DNA from: Flavobacterium aquidurense
Lineage (GTDB): Bacteria; Bacteroidota; Bacteroidia; Flavobacteriales; Flavobacteriaceae
NCBI GenBank assembly: GCA_900107365.1
Contig: FNPS01000010.1
Span: forward strand, 62,001 to 126,000
Length of the DNA: 64,000 bases
Direction: 5' to 3'
Positions 26,313-35,044 of the stretch are shown in pieces (positions within the stretch are counted from its first letter, which is position 1; each line of letters opens with the position of its first letter). A program made the position numbers and the translations under genes. Below the pieces are notes generated by a model, which did not search any database, was not told where the DNA came from, and saw only the letters and a list, made by a program, of their open reading frames with translations.

Positions 26313-27343
26313 TAAGAAATTTTGTTGTTAGTGTTTAATGGAATTTCAGCCATACTAATTTTTTTACGGTCAATATCTCTACCCATAAGGATAGTTTTTT
26401 CAGTATCAATTTCTACTTTCTCTAATTTTTGAGTGTAGTTATTTTGGTTGATAACAGAATCTTTTTCAAATTCTCTTGGTCCTTCAATAACCCAGTCATT
26501 TACATTTTTGTGATCAAAACGACAAGAGTTGCAGATGAACTCTTCAACTTCATGGTACTCATCTTTACGACCTGTTACACGTTGAATTTCACCACCAAAC
26601 ATCCAAACTGTAGTTTTTCCACAACATCCCGGAGTTGTACATTCTCTGTGTGCATTGTAAGGTTTGTTGAACCAAACTCTTGATTTGAAACGGAAAGTTT
26701 TATCAGTTAATGCTCCAACCGGGCATACATCGATCATATTTCCAGAGAATTCATTGTCGATAGCTTTTGAGATTCCTGTTGAAATATTAGCGTGATCTCC
26801 ACGATCTAATACTCCGTGAACTCTGTTGTCTGTTAATTGATCTGCAACTTGTACACATCTTTGACATAAGATACAACGGTTCATATGTAGTTGAATATTT
26901 GGACCAATATCTTCTGGTTCAAATGTTCTTTTTTCTTCAATAAAACGCGACTTCGGATTTCCGTGCTCAAAACTTAAGTTTTGCAAATCACATTCTCCAG
27001 CCTGATCACAAACTGGGCAATCAAGTGGGTGATTGATTAATAAAAATTCTGTTACAGATTTACGGGCTTCCGTTACTCTGTCAGAAGATTTACTGTTTAC
27101 TTCCATTCCGTCCATACATCCTGTTACACAAGATGCCATTAATTTCGGCATTGGTCTTGGGTCAGCTTCACTACCTTTAGCAACTTCAACTAAACAACAA
27201 CGACACTTTCCGCCGCTGCCTTTTAATTTTGAGTAATAGCACATGGCTGGCGGTACCAAATCTCCACCAATCATACGTGCAGCCTGCAGGATCGTTGTTC
27301 CTGGCTCTACGTCTATACTTTGACCGTCTATGGTTACTTTCAT
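26312..27343 (-). CDS. nuoG: NADH-quinone oxidoreductase subunit G, short form
   Basis: 343-aa iron-sulfur subunit of complex I. A [2Fe-2S] ferredoxin domain (Cys at about 34, 48, 51, 72) is followed by the HPLDCPVCDQAGECDLQ His/Cys cluster site, CILCQRCVQ plus CPVGAL for the [4Fe-4S] clusters, and then a short Cys-containing segment (HRECTTPGCCGK ... FICNSCRFD). Canonical NuoG is roughly 700-900 aa because of a large molybdopterin-fold domain; here that domain is almost absent. The stop overlaps nuoH by one base, so this is a clean short gene and not a frameshift. Short NuoG is known from other Bacteroidota. Confidence 0.93.
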   Translation of the reverse strand: MKVTIDGQSIDVEPGTTILQAARMIGGDLVPPAMCYYSKLKGSGGKCRCCLVEVAKGSEADPRPMPKLMASCVTGCMDGMEVNSKSSDRVTEARKSVTEFLLINHPLDCPVCDQAGECDLQNLSFEHGNPKSRFIEEKRTFEPEDIGPNIQLHMNRCILCQRCVQVADQLTDNRVHGVLDRGDHANISTGISKAIDNEFSGNMIDVCPVGALTDKTFRFKSRVWFNKPYNAHRECTTPGCCGKTTVWMFGGEIQRVTGRKDEYHEVEEFICNSCRFDHKNVNDWVIEGPREFEKDSVINQNNYTQKLEKVEIDTEKTILMGRDIDRKKISMAEIPLNTNNKIS

Positions 27344-27354
27344 CTCTTAATTTT

Positions 27355-27426
27355 GTTTTTTTAGTTTCAGGTTTCACGTTTCAGGTTTTCACTTGAAACT
27401 AAAAAAACTTGAAACTTGAAACTTTT
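27355..27426. repeat. GTTTCA/TGAAAC word repeat between nuoF and nuoG
   Basis: The 83-bp gap is built from repeats of TTTCAGGTTTCA and its mirror ACTTGAAACTTGAAAC, and could fold as a hairpin in the nuo mRNA. It has no open frame of note. Confidence 0.55.
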
Positions 27427-28794
27427 TTATACTGTTAATTTGCCTACCAAATGTTTCACTTGCGAGAAAGGTTCAGCAACAAAATGCTCTCTGTTTTTAA
27501 TTTTTTCAGGGAAACGAACGTGGTATTCAAATTCATCTCTAAAGTGACGGATCGCTGCTGCTACTGGCCAGGAAGCGGCGTCTCCAAGCGGGCAAATAGT
27601 GTTACCTTCAATTTTACTTTGAATACTCCACAATAATTCGATATCTTCTTCACGGCCCTGACCGTTTTCAATTCTCCACAAGATTTTTTCTAACCAACCT
27701 GTTCCTTCACGGCAAGGCGTACATTGCCCGCAAGATTCGTGGTGGTAAAAACGTGCAAAATTCCAAGTGTTTCTTACTACACAAGCAGTATCATTATAAA
27801 CGATAAATCCTCCAGAACCTAACATTGATCCGGTAGCAAAACCACCATCACTTAAAGATTCATAAGTCATTAATCTGTCTTCGCCATTTGCTGTTTTGAA
27901 AATCAATTCAGCCGGTAAAATTGGCACTGAAGATCCTCCGGGAACAAATGCTTTCAAAGGTCTGCTAGAAGACATTCCACCTAAATACTCATCAGAATTC
28001 ATGAATTCATCAACACTTAATCCTAATTCAATTTCGTAAACTCCCGGATTTTTAATGTGTCCTGAAGCAGAAATTAATTTAGTTCCGGTTGAACGTCCAA
28101 TTCCGATTTTTGCATAATCATCTCCAGAGTTGTTGATGATCCAGGGCACAGTTGCAATAGTTTCAACATTGTTTACTACTGTTGGATTAGCCCAAAGTCC
28201 AGAAACCGCTGGGAAAGGTGGTTTAATACGAGGGTTTCCTCTTTTACCTTCCAAAGATTCTATAAGTGCAGTTTCTTCACCACAAATATAAGCTCCGGCT
28301 CCACAGTGAACGTAAAGTTCTAAATCGTAACCTGTTCCTAATATATTTTTCCCTAACCAACCAGCAGCTTTAGCCTCGGCGATTGCTCTTTCTAAAATTT
28401 TGTAAACCCACATATATTCTCCACGAATGTAGATATACGAAAGGTTAGCACCCAAGGCAAAACTAGAAGTAATCATTCCTTCGATCAATAAATGAGGGAT
28501 AAATTCCATCAAATAACGATCTTTGAAAGTTCCTGGTTCAGACTCGTCGGCATTGCAAACTAAGTGTCTTGGTTTACCTGATTTTTTATCAATAAAACTC
28601 CATTTCATTCCGGCAGGGAAACCCGCACCACCACGGCCACGAAGTCCTGATTTTTTTACTTCTTCAACAACTTCGTCTGGCGTAAGTGTTTTTAAAGCTT
28701 TTTCTACAGAAGCATAACCACCATTTTGGCGATATACTTCGTAGGTTTTAATACCCGGAACATTGATTTTATCTAATAATATTTTCTGTGACAT
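27427..28794 (-). CDS. nuoF: NADH-quinone oxidoreductase subunit F
   Basis: 455-aa NADH- and FMN-binding subunit that takes electrons into complex I. The NADH site is GLRGRGGAGFPAGMKW (about 51-66), the FMN region GAYICGEETALIESLEGKRGNPR, and the [4Fe-4S] N3 ligands CGQCTPCREGTGW plus a later Cys in NTICPLGDAA. The start lies one base after the nuoE stop. Normal length. Confidence 0.97.
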   Translation of the reverse strand: MSQKILLDKINVPGIKTYEVYRQNGGYASVEKALKTLTPDEVVEEVKKSGLRGRGGAGFPAGMKWSFIDKKSGKPRHLVCNADESEPGTFKDRYLMEFIPHLLIEGMITSSFALGANLSYIYIRGEYMWVYKILERAIAEAKAAGWLGKNILGTGYDLELYVHCGAGAYICGEETALIESLEGKRGNPRIKPPFPAVSGLWANPTVVNNVETIATVPWIINNSGDDYAKIGIGRSTGTKLISASGHIKNPGVYEIELGLSVDEFMNSDEYLGGMSSSRPLKAFVPGGSSVPILPAELIFKTANGEDRLMTYESLSDGGFATGSMLGSGGFIVYNDTACVVRNTWNFARFYHHESCGQCTPCREGTGWLEKILWRIENGQGREEDIELLWSIQSKIEGNTICPLGDAASWPVAAAIRHFRDEFEYHVRFPEKIKNREHFVAEPFSQVKHLVGKLTV

Positions 28795-28795
28795 C

Positions 28796-29326
28796 TTATT
28801 TATCGTGTAATATTATTTTATCATCTCTACAATCAGCGATTAACTGATCGATTTTTTCTTCTGTCAATTTTTCTTTGTAGAAATCACCAAGCTGCAGCAT
28901 CGGAGCATATCCGCAAGCACCTAAACATTCTACTCCGGCAATAGTAAACATTCCGTCTGGAGTTGTTTCTCCCATTTTAATGCCTAATTTTTCAGAAGTA
29001 TAATCCATTAAATTTTCAGCACCATTTAAACAACAACAAGAAGTCTGGCAGAATTCGAACATGTATTTTCCAATTGGTTTTTGGTTGTACATGGTGTAAA
29101 AAGTAACCACTTCATAAACCTCAATTGGTTTGATGTGCAAAATTTCAGCAACTTTATCCTGCAACTCAGTACTCAACCAGTTATCATGCGCATCCTGCAC
29201 TTCATGCAAAACAGGCAACAAAGCTGATTTTCTTTTGTCTTCAGGATAATGACTGATCAATTCATTGATGCGAGTCATCAATGCTTCAGTCATGTTTATT
29301 TCTTGTTTGTAATGTTTACGTTCCAT
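28796..29326 (-). CDS. nuoE: NADH-quinone oxidoreductase subunit E
   Basis: 176-aa thioredoxin-fold subunit with the N1a [2Fe-2S] cluster. The four cysteines are in CQTSCCCLNGAENL and VECLGACGYAP. The start could be ATG 29326 (MERKHYKQEI) or ATG 29293 (MTEALMTRINEL); I keep the first because the extra residues are charged and fit the family N-terminus. It forms the electron-input module with NuoF and NuoG downstream. Confidence 0.95.
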   Translation of the reverse strand: MERKHYKQEINMTEALMTRINELISHYPEDKRKSALLPVLHEVQDAHDNWLSTELQDKVAEILHIKPIEVYEVVTFYTMYNQKPIGKYMFEFCQTSCCCLNGAENLMDYTSEKLGIKMGETTPDGMFTIAGVECLGACGYAPMLQLGDFYKEKLTEEKIDQLIADCRDDKIILHDK

Positions 29327-29330
29327 TTTT

Positions 29331-29466
29331 ATTTTAGATTTTAGATTTTAGATTTTAGATTTTTCAATCTTTGTCCTTAATCCATATTCTGCAATCTCTT
29401 TTATTTTAGATTTTAGATTTATTATTTTTAGATTTTTCAATCTACATTCTAAAATCTAAAATCAAC
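29331..29466. repeat. ATTTTAG word repeats between nuoD and nuoE
   Basis: The 147-bp gap is built from tandem TTTTAGA words (several in direct tandem near 29333-29360, more near 29400-29470), plus CAATCT blocks that can pair with AGATTG. A similar block lies at 31810-31965 and a shorter one at 49050-49090. It is not a gene. It looks like flavobacterial intergenic filler repeats. Confidence 0.6.
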
Positions 29467-29473
29467 AATTTTT

Positions 29474-30712
29474 TTAGGCGTCTAATTCTCCTGCAATAAC
29501 ATTTAAACTTGAAAGGATAACAATTGCATCTGATAATAAAGCGCCTTTAATCATTTCTGGATATGCTTGATAGTAAATAAAGCAAGGTCGTCTGAAATGT
29601 AATCTATATGGAGTTCTGCTTCCGTCTGTAACTAAGTAAAATCCTAATTCTCCGTTTCCTCCTTCAACAGGATGGTAAATTTCTGCAACTGGTACAGGAA
29701 CTTCTCCCATTACAATCTTAAAGTGATAAATTAAAGATTCCATTGAAGTGTAAACATCTTCTTTAGGAGGGAGGTAATAATCAGGAACTTCTGCGTGATA
29801 TTCATTTCCGGCTGGCATTTTGTCTAAAGCCTGACGAATGATGCTTAAACTTTCGCGAACTTCAGCATTACGAACACAGAAACGATCGTATGTATCACCT
29901 GATTTTCCAACCGGAACAATAAAATCGAAATCTTCGTAAGAAGAATAAGGTTGTGCAACACGAACGTCGTAATCAACTCCGGCAGCACGTAAATTAGGAC
30001 CTGTAAATCCGTAAGCCATGGCTTGCTCTGCTGAGATTGCACCAACGTTTACAGTTCTGTCAAGGAAAATTCTGTTTCTTTCGAATAAGTTTTCAAATTC
30101 TTGCCAGGCGACAGGAAAATCTCTTAAAAACACATCTAATTTGCGGAAAGCTTCTGGCGACCAGTCTCTTTCGAAACCACCAATTCTTCCCATATTTGTT
30201 GTTAAACGAGCACCACAAATTTCTTCGTAGATCTCGTAAACTTTTTCTCTAAATTGAAAAACGTATAAGAAACCAGTATAGGCACCAGTATCTACACCCA
30301 AAATTGAGTTACAGATTAAGTGATCTGTAATACGGGCTAATTCCATTACGATTACTCTTAAATATTGCGCTCTTTTAGGAACTTCAATATTTAACAATTT
30401 TTCTAAAGTCATCCACCATCCCATATTATTAATAGGAGAGGAGCAATAGTTCATACGGTCTGTAAGAGGCGTAATTTGATAGAAAGGACGATTTTCGGCA
30501 ATTTTTTCGAATGCTCTGTGGATATAACCAATAGTTGGTTCAGCCTCAAGAATTCTCTCTCCATCCATCAATAAGATATTTTGAAAGATACCGTGTGTCG
30601 CTGGGTGTGTTGGACCTAAATTCAGTACAGAAAGTTCACTTCCGTCGTCGTTTAGTTTCTCCTGTATTATTTTAGCATATCGATGCTCTGGTGGTAATAA
30701 TAGTTCTGACAT
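29474..30712 (-). CDS. nuoD: NADH-quinone oxidoreductase subunit D
   Basis: 412-aa subunit that shapes the quinone pocket with NuoB. The conserved GPTHPATHG near residue 32 contributes the quinone-contacting His, and DRMNYCSSPINNMGW and NMGRIGGFERDW are further family blocks. It is separate from NuoC here (not fused), 25 bp downstream of it. Confidence 0.97.
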   Translation of the reverse strand: MSELLLPPEHRYAKIIQEKLNDDGSELSVLNLGPTHPATHGIFQNILLMDGERILEAEPTIGYIHRAFEKIAENRPFYQITPLTDRMNYCSSPINNMGWWMTLEKLLNIEVPKRAQYLRVIVMELARITDHLICNSILGVDTGAYTGFLYVFQFREKVYEIYEEICGARLTTNMGRIGGFERDWSPEAFRKLDVFLRDFPVAWQEFENLFERNRIFLDRTVNVGAISAEQAMAYGFTGPNLRAAGVDYDVRVAQPYSSYEDFDFIVPVGKSGDTYDRFCVRNAEVRESLSIIRQALDKMPAGNEYHAEVPDYYLPPKEDVYTSMESLIYHFKIVMGEVPVPVAEIYHPVEGGNGELGFYLVTDGSRTPYRLHFRRPCFIYYQAYPEMIKGALLSDAIVILSSLNVIAGELDA

Positions 30713-30737
30713 TTTATAATGTTGAATTATTTATTTT

Positions 30738-31259
30738 TTAGCAATTTGTTGTTGTTCTTCCAAAGAATCTATCGTCTTTATCTGTTCTTCCGCTGTCTTC
30801 CATTGGGAATTCTTTTCGCATTGGAAAAGAGATCATTTCATCCATATTCAAAATACGTTTCAATTGTGGATGTCCAATAAAGTTGATCCCGAAGAAATCG
30901 TATGTTTCTCTTTCCATCCAGTTGGAGCTTAAGAAAATATTCGAAATGGTTTTTATCTCTGGTTTTTCACCATTAAGATATACTTTGATTCTGATACGTT
31001 TGTTTTCGTACCAGTTGTGCAAATGGTATACTATCGCAAACTGACGGTCTGTCTCATTGTCCGGATAGTGAATACCGCATAAATCGGTTAAAAAGTGAAA
31101 ACGTAAATCGGAATCGTTTTTCAGGAAAAGAATCAAAGCCGTGATTTTATCAGCTGTTGTTTCTATAGAAAAAATATCTCTTTCTTGTTGAAAGTTAAAA
31201 ACACTTGCATCAAATGTTTCTGTAAGTTTATCTTGAATCAGGGTATTTTCTAAGGCCAT
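30738..31259 (-). CDS. nuoC: NADH-quinone oxidoreductase subunit C
   Basis: 173-aa 30-kDa subunit of the hydrophilic arm of complex I. The family signature ERETYDFFGINFIGHPQLKRIL is present at about residues 118-139, followed by FPMRKEFPME. One base separates its start from the nuoB stop. A normal stand-alone NuoC. Confidence 0.96.
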   Translation of the reverse strand: MALENTLIQDKLTETFDASVFNFQQERDIFSIETTADKITALILFLKNDSDLRFHFLTDLCGIHYPDNETDRQFAIVYHLHNWYENKRIRIKVYLNGEKPEIKTISNIFLSSNWMERETYDFFGINFIGHPQLKRILNMDEMISFPMRKEFPMEDSGRTDKDDRFFGRTTTNC

Positions 31260-31260
31260 C

Positions 31261-31809
31261 TTATGAAATATTATATGAAGCTAGTAATTCTTGGTATTCT
31301 GGAGAGCTTCTGCGTCTAACAGATTCGCTTCTTACCAATTCCTGAAGTTTCATTACTCCATCAACAATTTGTTCTGGTCTTGGCGGGCATCCCGGAACAT
31401 AAACGTCAACCGGAATTACTTTGTCAATTCCTTGTAAAACAGAATAAGTATCGAAGATTCCACCTGATGAGGCGCAAGCTCCAACTGCAATTACCCAGCG
31501 AGGCTCAGCCATTTGTTCGTAAACCTGTCTTAAAATAGGTGCCATTTTTTTAGAAATAGTTCCCATTACCATTAACATATCTGCCTGACGAGGAGAAAAA
31601 CTTACACGCTCAGAGCCAAATCGTGCTAAATCGTAATGTGAAGCCATTGTAGCCATGAATTCGATACCACAGCATGAAGTTGCAAAAGGTAATGGCCATA
31701 ATGAATTGGCTCTTGCTAAACCTACAACGTCATTTAGTTTTGTAGCGAAGAAACCTTCACCTACAACTCCTTCTGGCGGCGCAACCATATTTACATTTGA
31801 ATCGCTCAT
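31261..31809 (-). CDS. nuoB: NADH-quinone oxidoreductase subunit B
   Basis: 182-aa subunit holding the terminal [4Fe-4S] cluster N2 that reduces the quinone. Ligands are the tandem Cys pair in FATSCCGIEFMA, a Cys in VGACASSGG and one in PGCPPRPEQ. It precedes nuoC by one base and follows nuoA after a 153-bp repeat-rich gap. Confidence 0.97.
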   Translation of the reverse strand: MSDSNVNMVAPPEGVVGEGFFATKLNDVVGLARANSLWPLPFATSCCGIEFMATMASHYDLARFGSERVSFSPRQADMLMVMGTISKKMAPILRQVYEQMAEPRWVIAVGACASSGGIFDTYSVLQGIDKVIPVDVYVPGCPPRPEQIVDGVMKLQELVRSESVRRRSSPEYQELLASYNIS

Positions 31810-31962
31810 TTTATTTTAGATTTTAGATATCTGATTTTAGATTTTGTAAATCTTGTAAATCGAAATCAATATTTTAAAAGTCAATATTATATTTTGAGAA
31901 ATTGTCTTTCAAATCTAAAATTCTAAATAATCTAAAATTTAAGATCTGAAATCTAAAATTCC
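31810..31962. repeat. ATTTTAG/TCTAAAAT word repeats between nuoA and nuoB
   Basis: This gap contains TTTTAGATTTTAGATAT and mirrored TCTAAAATTC words and could form a long weak hairpin in the nuo transcript. Nothing coding. Confidence 0.55.
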
Positions 31963-32328
31963 TTATTCCCAGTCTAAAGCTTTCTTTTTGATAATATAGA
32001 AAAAACCAACTAAAAGAAGTGCCATGAAAACAATCATTTTTAACATTCCTTCTATTCCTAATTCCTTGAAGTTTACTGCCCAAGGATAAAGGAAAATTAC
32101 TTCTACATCAAATAACACGAACAAAATAGCTACCAGAAAGTATTTTACTGAAAACGGAATACGGGCATTACCAACAGATTCGATACCGCACTCAAAGTTC
32201 TTGTCTTTAATTTCTGAGGTTCTTTTTGGTCCTAATTTTCCGGAAATTATGATTGTTCCTACCACAAAACCAACAGCTAAAATGAACTGCATTAAAATAG
32301 GAATGTAACTGTATTGATCAGATTGCAT
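31963..32328 (-). CDS. nuoA: NADH-quinone oxidoreductase subunit A
   Basis: 121-aa three-helix subunit, first gene of the nuo operon. The conserved block KNFECGIESVGNARIPFSVKYFLVAILFVLFDVEVIFLYPWAV is complete, including the membrane Asp/Glu pair. I start at ATG 32328 (MQSDQYSYIPILMQ): the promoter -7 element at 32368-32361 lies within the longer frame that would begin at 32376, so that start cannot be on the mRNA. Confidence 0.95.
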   Translation of the reverse strand: MQSDQYSYIPILMQFILAVGFVVGTIIISGKLGPKRTSEIKDKNFECGIESVGNARIPFSVKYFLVAILFVLFDVEVIFLYPWAVNFKELGIEGMLKMIVFMALLLVGFFYIIKKKALDWE

Positions 32329-32360
32329 AAACTTAGGGTTTTTACTTAAAGAATAAGCCA

Positions 32361-32391
32361 CAAAGATAACTTTCAACTCTGTAAATCACAA
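32361..32391 (-). promoter_or_regulatory. promoter of the nuo operon
   Basis: TTG (32391-32389), 20-bp spacer, TATCTTTG (32368-32361) on the minus strand. The predicted start near 32354 gives a leader of about 26 nt to nuoA. Confidence 0.6.
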
Positions 32392-32494
32392 GCTAAAAAA
32401 GGATTTAAGTGTGTAACAAAAGGGCTTATAATTGTAATTTTTATTGATTATAAATAACAGCTAACTATTTTAAGTTTTTTTTAAGATTTGAGCA

Positions 32495-32530
32495 AAAAAA
32501 AACGTTTCGAAATAAATCGAAACGTTTTAA
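32495..32530 (-). terminator. terminator after the cold-shock gene
   Basis: AAAACGTTTCGA / TCGAAACGTTTT hairpin with a T-run on the minus strand, about 40 bp past the stop codon. Confidence 0.8.
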
Positions 32531-32570
32531 AACCATTCAGAGGCAAAAAAAATAAATTGCTATATTTTTC

Positions 32571-32765
32571 TTAGATTACTGCTACTTTAGCAGCAACTTT
32601 CCCTTTTCTTCCTTCTTCTTCTTCGTAGCTTACACGGTCACCTTCGCGTAATTCTTCCGCGTTAATTCCTGAAGCGTGAACGAAGATATCTTTTCCTGTT
32701 TCTTCGTCTGTAATGAATCCATAACCTTTAGATTCATTGAAAAATTTTACTGTACCTGTACGCAT
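32571..32765 (-). CDS. Cold-shock-domain protein (CspA family)
   Basis: 64-aa single-domain nucleic-acid chaperone with the RNP1 motif KGYGFI (about 13-18) and RNP2 DIFVHASGI (about 25-33). The acidic stretch YEEEEGRKGKVAAKVAVI closes the domain. A -7 element (32802-32795) predicts a leader of only about 24 nt, much shorter than the thermosensing leader of E. coli cspA. It may therefore be a constitutive Csp, which is inference. Confidence 0.95.
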   Translation of the reverse strand: MRTGTVKFFNESKGYGFITDEETGKDIFVHASGINAEELREGDRVSYEEEEGRKGKVAAKVAVI

Positions 32766-32794
32766 TGTAATTGTAATAATAATTTATAATGAAG

Positions 32795-32802
32795 CAAATG
32801 TA
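32795..32802 (-). promoter_or_regulatory. -7 promoter element of the cold-shock gene
   Basis: TACATTTG on the minus strand, fitting TAnnTTTG, with TTG triplets 15 or 22 bp upstream. The rest of the 369-bp gap up to aspS (32803-33075) is AT-rich and shows no gene. Confidence 0.5.
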
Positions 32803-33075
32803 AGATATAAATTCATACAAAAGACAATAAGGTGTTAATTTTTTGTAAAAATTATTGATTCACAGTCTTTTCGCTATTTATATTGCATCAAATCCTTTAC
32901 AGGTGTGCTTTAATTGAGAATCGTTAATTGTAGGAAACGAACTAAGAAAAATTAACCTCAGTTTAAGGTCAATTTGACAATTATCTTATTTTGTGCAATA
33001 ATTTTGAAGTAATTATTGTAAAGCCTCTTGTTTGTTATGTTTTTTAAGAATTTGTCCAGATTACAAAAAAGAAAT

Positions 33076-33113
33076 AAAAAAAACTGCAATTAAATGATAA
33101 TTGCAGTTTTGTA
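33076..33113 (-). terminator. terminator after aspS
   Basis: AAACTGCAATTA / TAATTGCAGTTT-type hairpin with T-run on the minus strand, about 25 bp beyond the aspS stop. Confidence 0.8.
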
Positions 33114-33134
33114 TTTTAAAATTCTTTAAAGTTT

Positions 33135-34886
33135 TTATTGAATAGCAACTTTAATATGTAATTCTTTTAGTTGAGCATCATCAATTGTTGCAGGTGCATC
33201 AATCATAACATCACGACCAGAATTGTTTTTCGGGAAGGCAATAAAATCTCTAATTGTTTCCTGACCTCCTAAAATAGCAACAAGTCTGTCCAATCCAAAT
33301 GCCAAACCTCCGTGTGGTGGTGCTCCAAATTGAAAAGCATCCATTAGGAAACCGAATTGCGCTTTTGCTTCTTCTTCGGTAAATCCTAAATATTTGAACA
33401 TTAATTGTTGTGTTGCTTTATCGTGAATACGAATCGATCCTCCTCCAATTTCATTTCCATTTAATACCATATCATAAGCATTGGCACGAACTTTTCCAGG
33501 TTCTGTTTCCAATAATTGCATGTCTTCTGGTTTTGGAGATGTAAAAGGATGGTGCATTGCATGGTAACGGCCACTATCTTCATCTAATTCTAATAATGGA
33601 AAATCTACAACCCATAACGGAGCAAACTCAGCTGGATTACGTAATCCTAAACGAGTTGCTAATTCCATACGAAGTGCCGAAAGTTGTGCACGTGTTTTGT
33701 TTGCAGGACCAGAAAGTACAAAAATCATATCGCCAGGTTTTGCGCCTGTAATTTTTGCCCATTGTCCTAAATCGTCCTGATCGTAAAATTTATCTACAGA
33801 CGATTTAAAAGTTCCGTCGTCATTGCATTTTGCATACACCATTCCTGAGGCTCCAACTTGCGGACGTTTTACCCAGTCAATTAATCCGTCAATTTCTTTT
33901 CGGGTATAATTTCCTGCTCCAGGAACTGCAATTCCCACTACTAATTCTGCAGTATTGAATACTGGAAAATCTTTATGTTGTGCAAATTCGTTTAATTCAC
34001 CAAACTCCATTCCGAAACGGATGTCCGGTTTGTCATTTCCGTATGTTTTCATAGCATAGTCGTAGGTAATTCTTGGGAATTTATCTACTTCAATACCTTT
34101 GATTTCTTTTAATAAATGTCTTGTCAATCCTTCAAAAACATTCAAAATATCTTCTTGCTCCACAAAAGCCATTTCGCAATCGATTTGTGTAAACTCCGGT
34201 TGACGGTCTGCGCGTAAATCTTCATCACGGAAACATTTCACGATTTGGAAATACTTATCCATTCCACCCACCATCAATAACTGTTTGAAAGTTTGTGGAG
34301 ATTGTGGCAAAGCATAAAATTGTCCTTCGTTCATACGACTTGGTACAACGAAATCTCTTGCTCCTTCAGGAGTAGATTTAATTAAATAAGGAGTTTCAAC
34401 TTCGCAAAAATCTAAATCAGATAAATATTTACGAACTTCCATCGCTACTTTATGACGAAATAACAAACTGTTTTTTACAGGATTTCTTCTGATATCTAAA
34501 TAACGGTATTTCATTCGGATATCTTCTCCACCATCAGTCTCATCTTCAATTGTAAATGGAGGCGTTAAAGCTGCATTTAAAATGTTTAATTCAGAAACTA
34601 AAATTTCGATTTCGCCAGTCGGAATGTTTTTGTTTTTGGCTTCACGCTCAATAACAGTTCCTTTTACCTGAATTACAAATTCTCTACCAAGCGTTTTTGC
34701 CAATTCAAAAACAGTTTTATCAGTACGACTTTCGTCGAAAATAAGTTGTGTAATTCCGTAACGGTCGCGTAAATCAACCCAATTCATAAATCCTTTATCG
34801 CGTGATTTTTGCACCCAACCCGCTAGTGTAACTTCCGTATTAATATTTGAGGCGTTTAACTCGCCACAATTATGACTTCTATACAT
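33135..34886 (-). CDS. aspS: Aspartyl-tRNA synthetase
   Basis: 583-aa class II aminoacyl-tRNA synthetase that charges tRNA-Asp. An OB-fold anticodon-binding domain comes first (about 1-110, ending near the QLIFDE region). The catalytic domain has motif 2 ([23 protein letters not shown]) and motif 3 ([21 protein letters not shown]), with the bacterial GAD insertion (about 290-420) between. I use ATG 34886 ([10 protein letters not shown]), since a -7 element at 34912-34905 lies between it and the alternative ATG at 34919. Standard length; single gene. Confidence 0.97.
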   Translation of the reverse strand: MYRSHNCGELNASNINTEVTLAGWVQKSRDKGFMNWVDLRDRYGITQLIFDESRTDKTVFELAKTLGREFVIQVKGTVIEREAKNKNIPTGEIEILVSELNILNAALTPPFTIEDETDGGEDIRMKYRYLDIRRNPVKNSLLFRHKVAMEVRKYLSDLDFCEVETPYLIKSTPEGARDFVVPSRMNEGQFYALPQSPQTFKQLLMVGGMDKYFQIVKCFRDEDLRADRQPEFTQIDCEMAFVEQEDILNVFEGLTRHLLKEIKGIEVDKFPRITYDYAMKTYGNDKPDIRFGMEFGELNEFAQHKDFPVFNTAELVVGIAVPGAGNYTRKEIDGLIDWVKRPQVGASGMVYAKCNDDGTFKSSVDKFYDQDDLGQWAKITGAKPGDMIFVLSGPANKTRAQLSALRMELATRLGLRNPAEFAPLWVVDFPLLELDEDSGRYHAMHHPFTSPKPEDMQLLETEPGKVRANAYDMVLNGNEIGGGSIRIHDKATQQLMFKYLGFTEEEAKAQFGFLMDAFQFGAPPHGGLAFGLDRLVAILGGQETIRDFIAFPKNNSGRDVMIDAPATIDDAQLKELHIKVAIQ

Positions 34887-34904
34887 GATCAAAATTTTAG
34901 ACTG

Positions 34905-34912
34905 CAAAAGTA
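34905..34912 (-). promoter_or_regulatory. -7 promoter element of aspS
   Basis: TACTTTTG on the minus strand; the predicted RNA start is about 12 nt upstream of the chosen ATG. No convincing -33 element at standard distance. Confidence 0.45.
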
Positions 34913-35009
34913 AACACAAAATTCAAATTAATTATGAAAAGTGTGCAAGTAGATGACTATTAATTTTAAATATTTTGTTAATTGTGCAATTTTGCCGCTG
35001 TTATTTCTT

Positions 35010-35017
35010 TAGATTTG
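35010..35017 (+). promoter_or_regulatory. -7 promoter element of the TlpA-like gene
   Basis: TAGATTTG, fitting TAnnTTTG, about 28 bp before the ATG. The nearest upstream TTTG (34991) is only 15 bp away, so the promoter is imperfect. Confidence 0.4.
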
Positions 35018-35044
35018 ATTCACTAAAAACAAATTTTAATTTAT

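Noticed and set aside
26312-27343. NuoG broken by a frameshift
   Set aside because: The stop overlaps the nuoH start by one base, there is no downstream open frame for the missing domain, and short NuoG is known in this phylum.
29331-29466. Tandem TTTTAGA words as a possible CRISPR or satellite array
   Set aside because: Words are 7-9 bp, irregular and without spacers, and similar blocks occur in other short gaps; it is low-complexity intergenic sequence.
32329-32376. Upstream start for nuoA
   Set aside because: The -7 element TATCTTTG lies inside this extension and the residues do not match the family N-terminus.
32766-32794. Long thermosensing leader for the cold-shock gene as in E. coli cspA
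   Set aside because: A good -7 element only about 30 bp upstream predicts a leader of about 24 nt.
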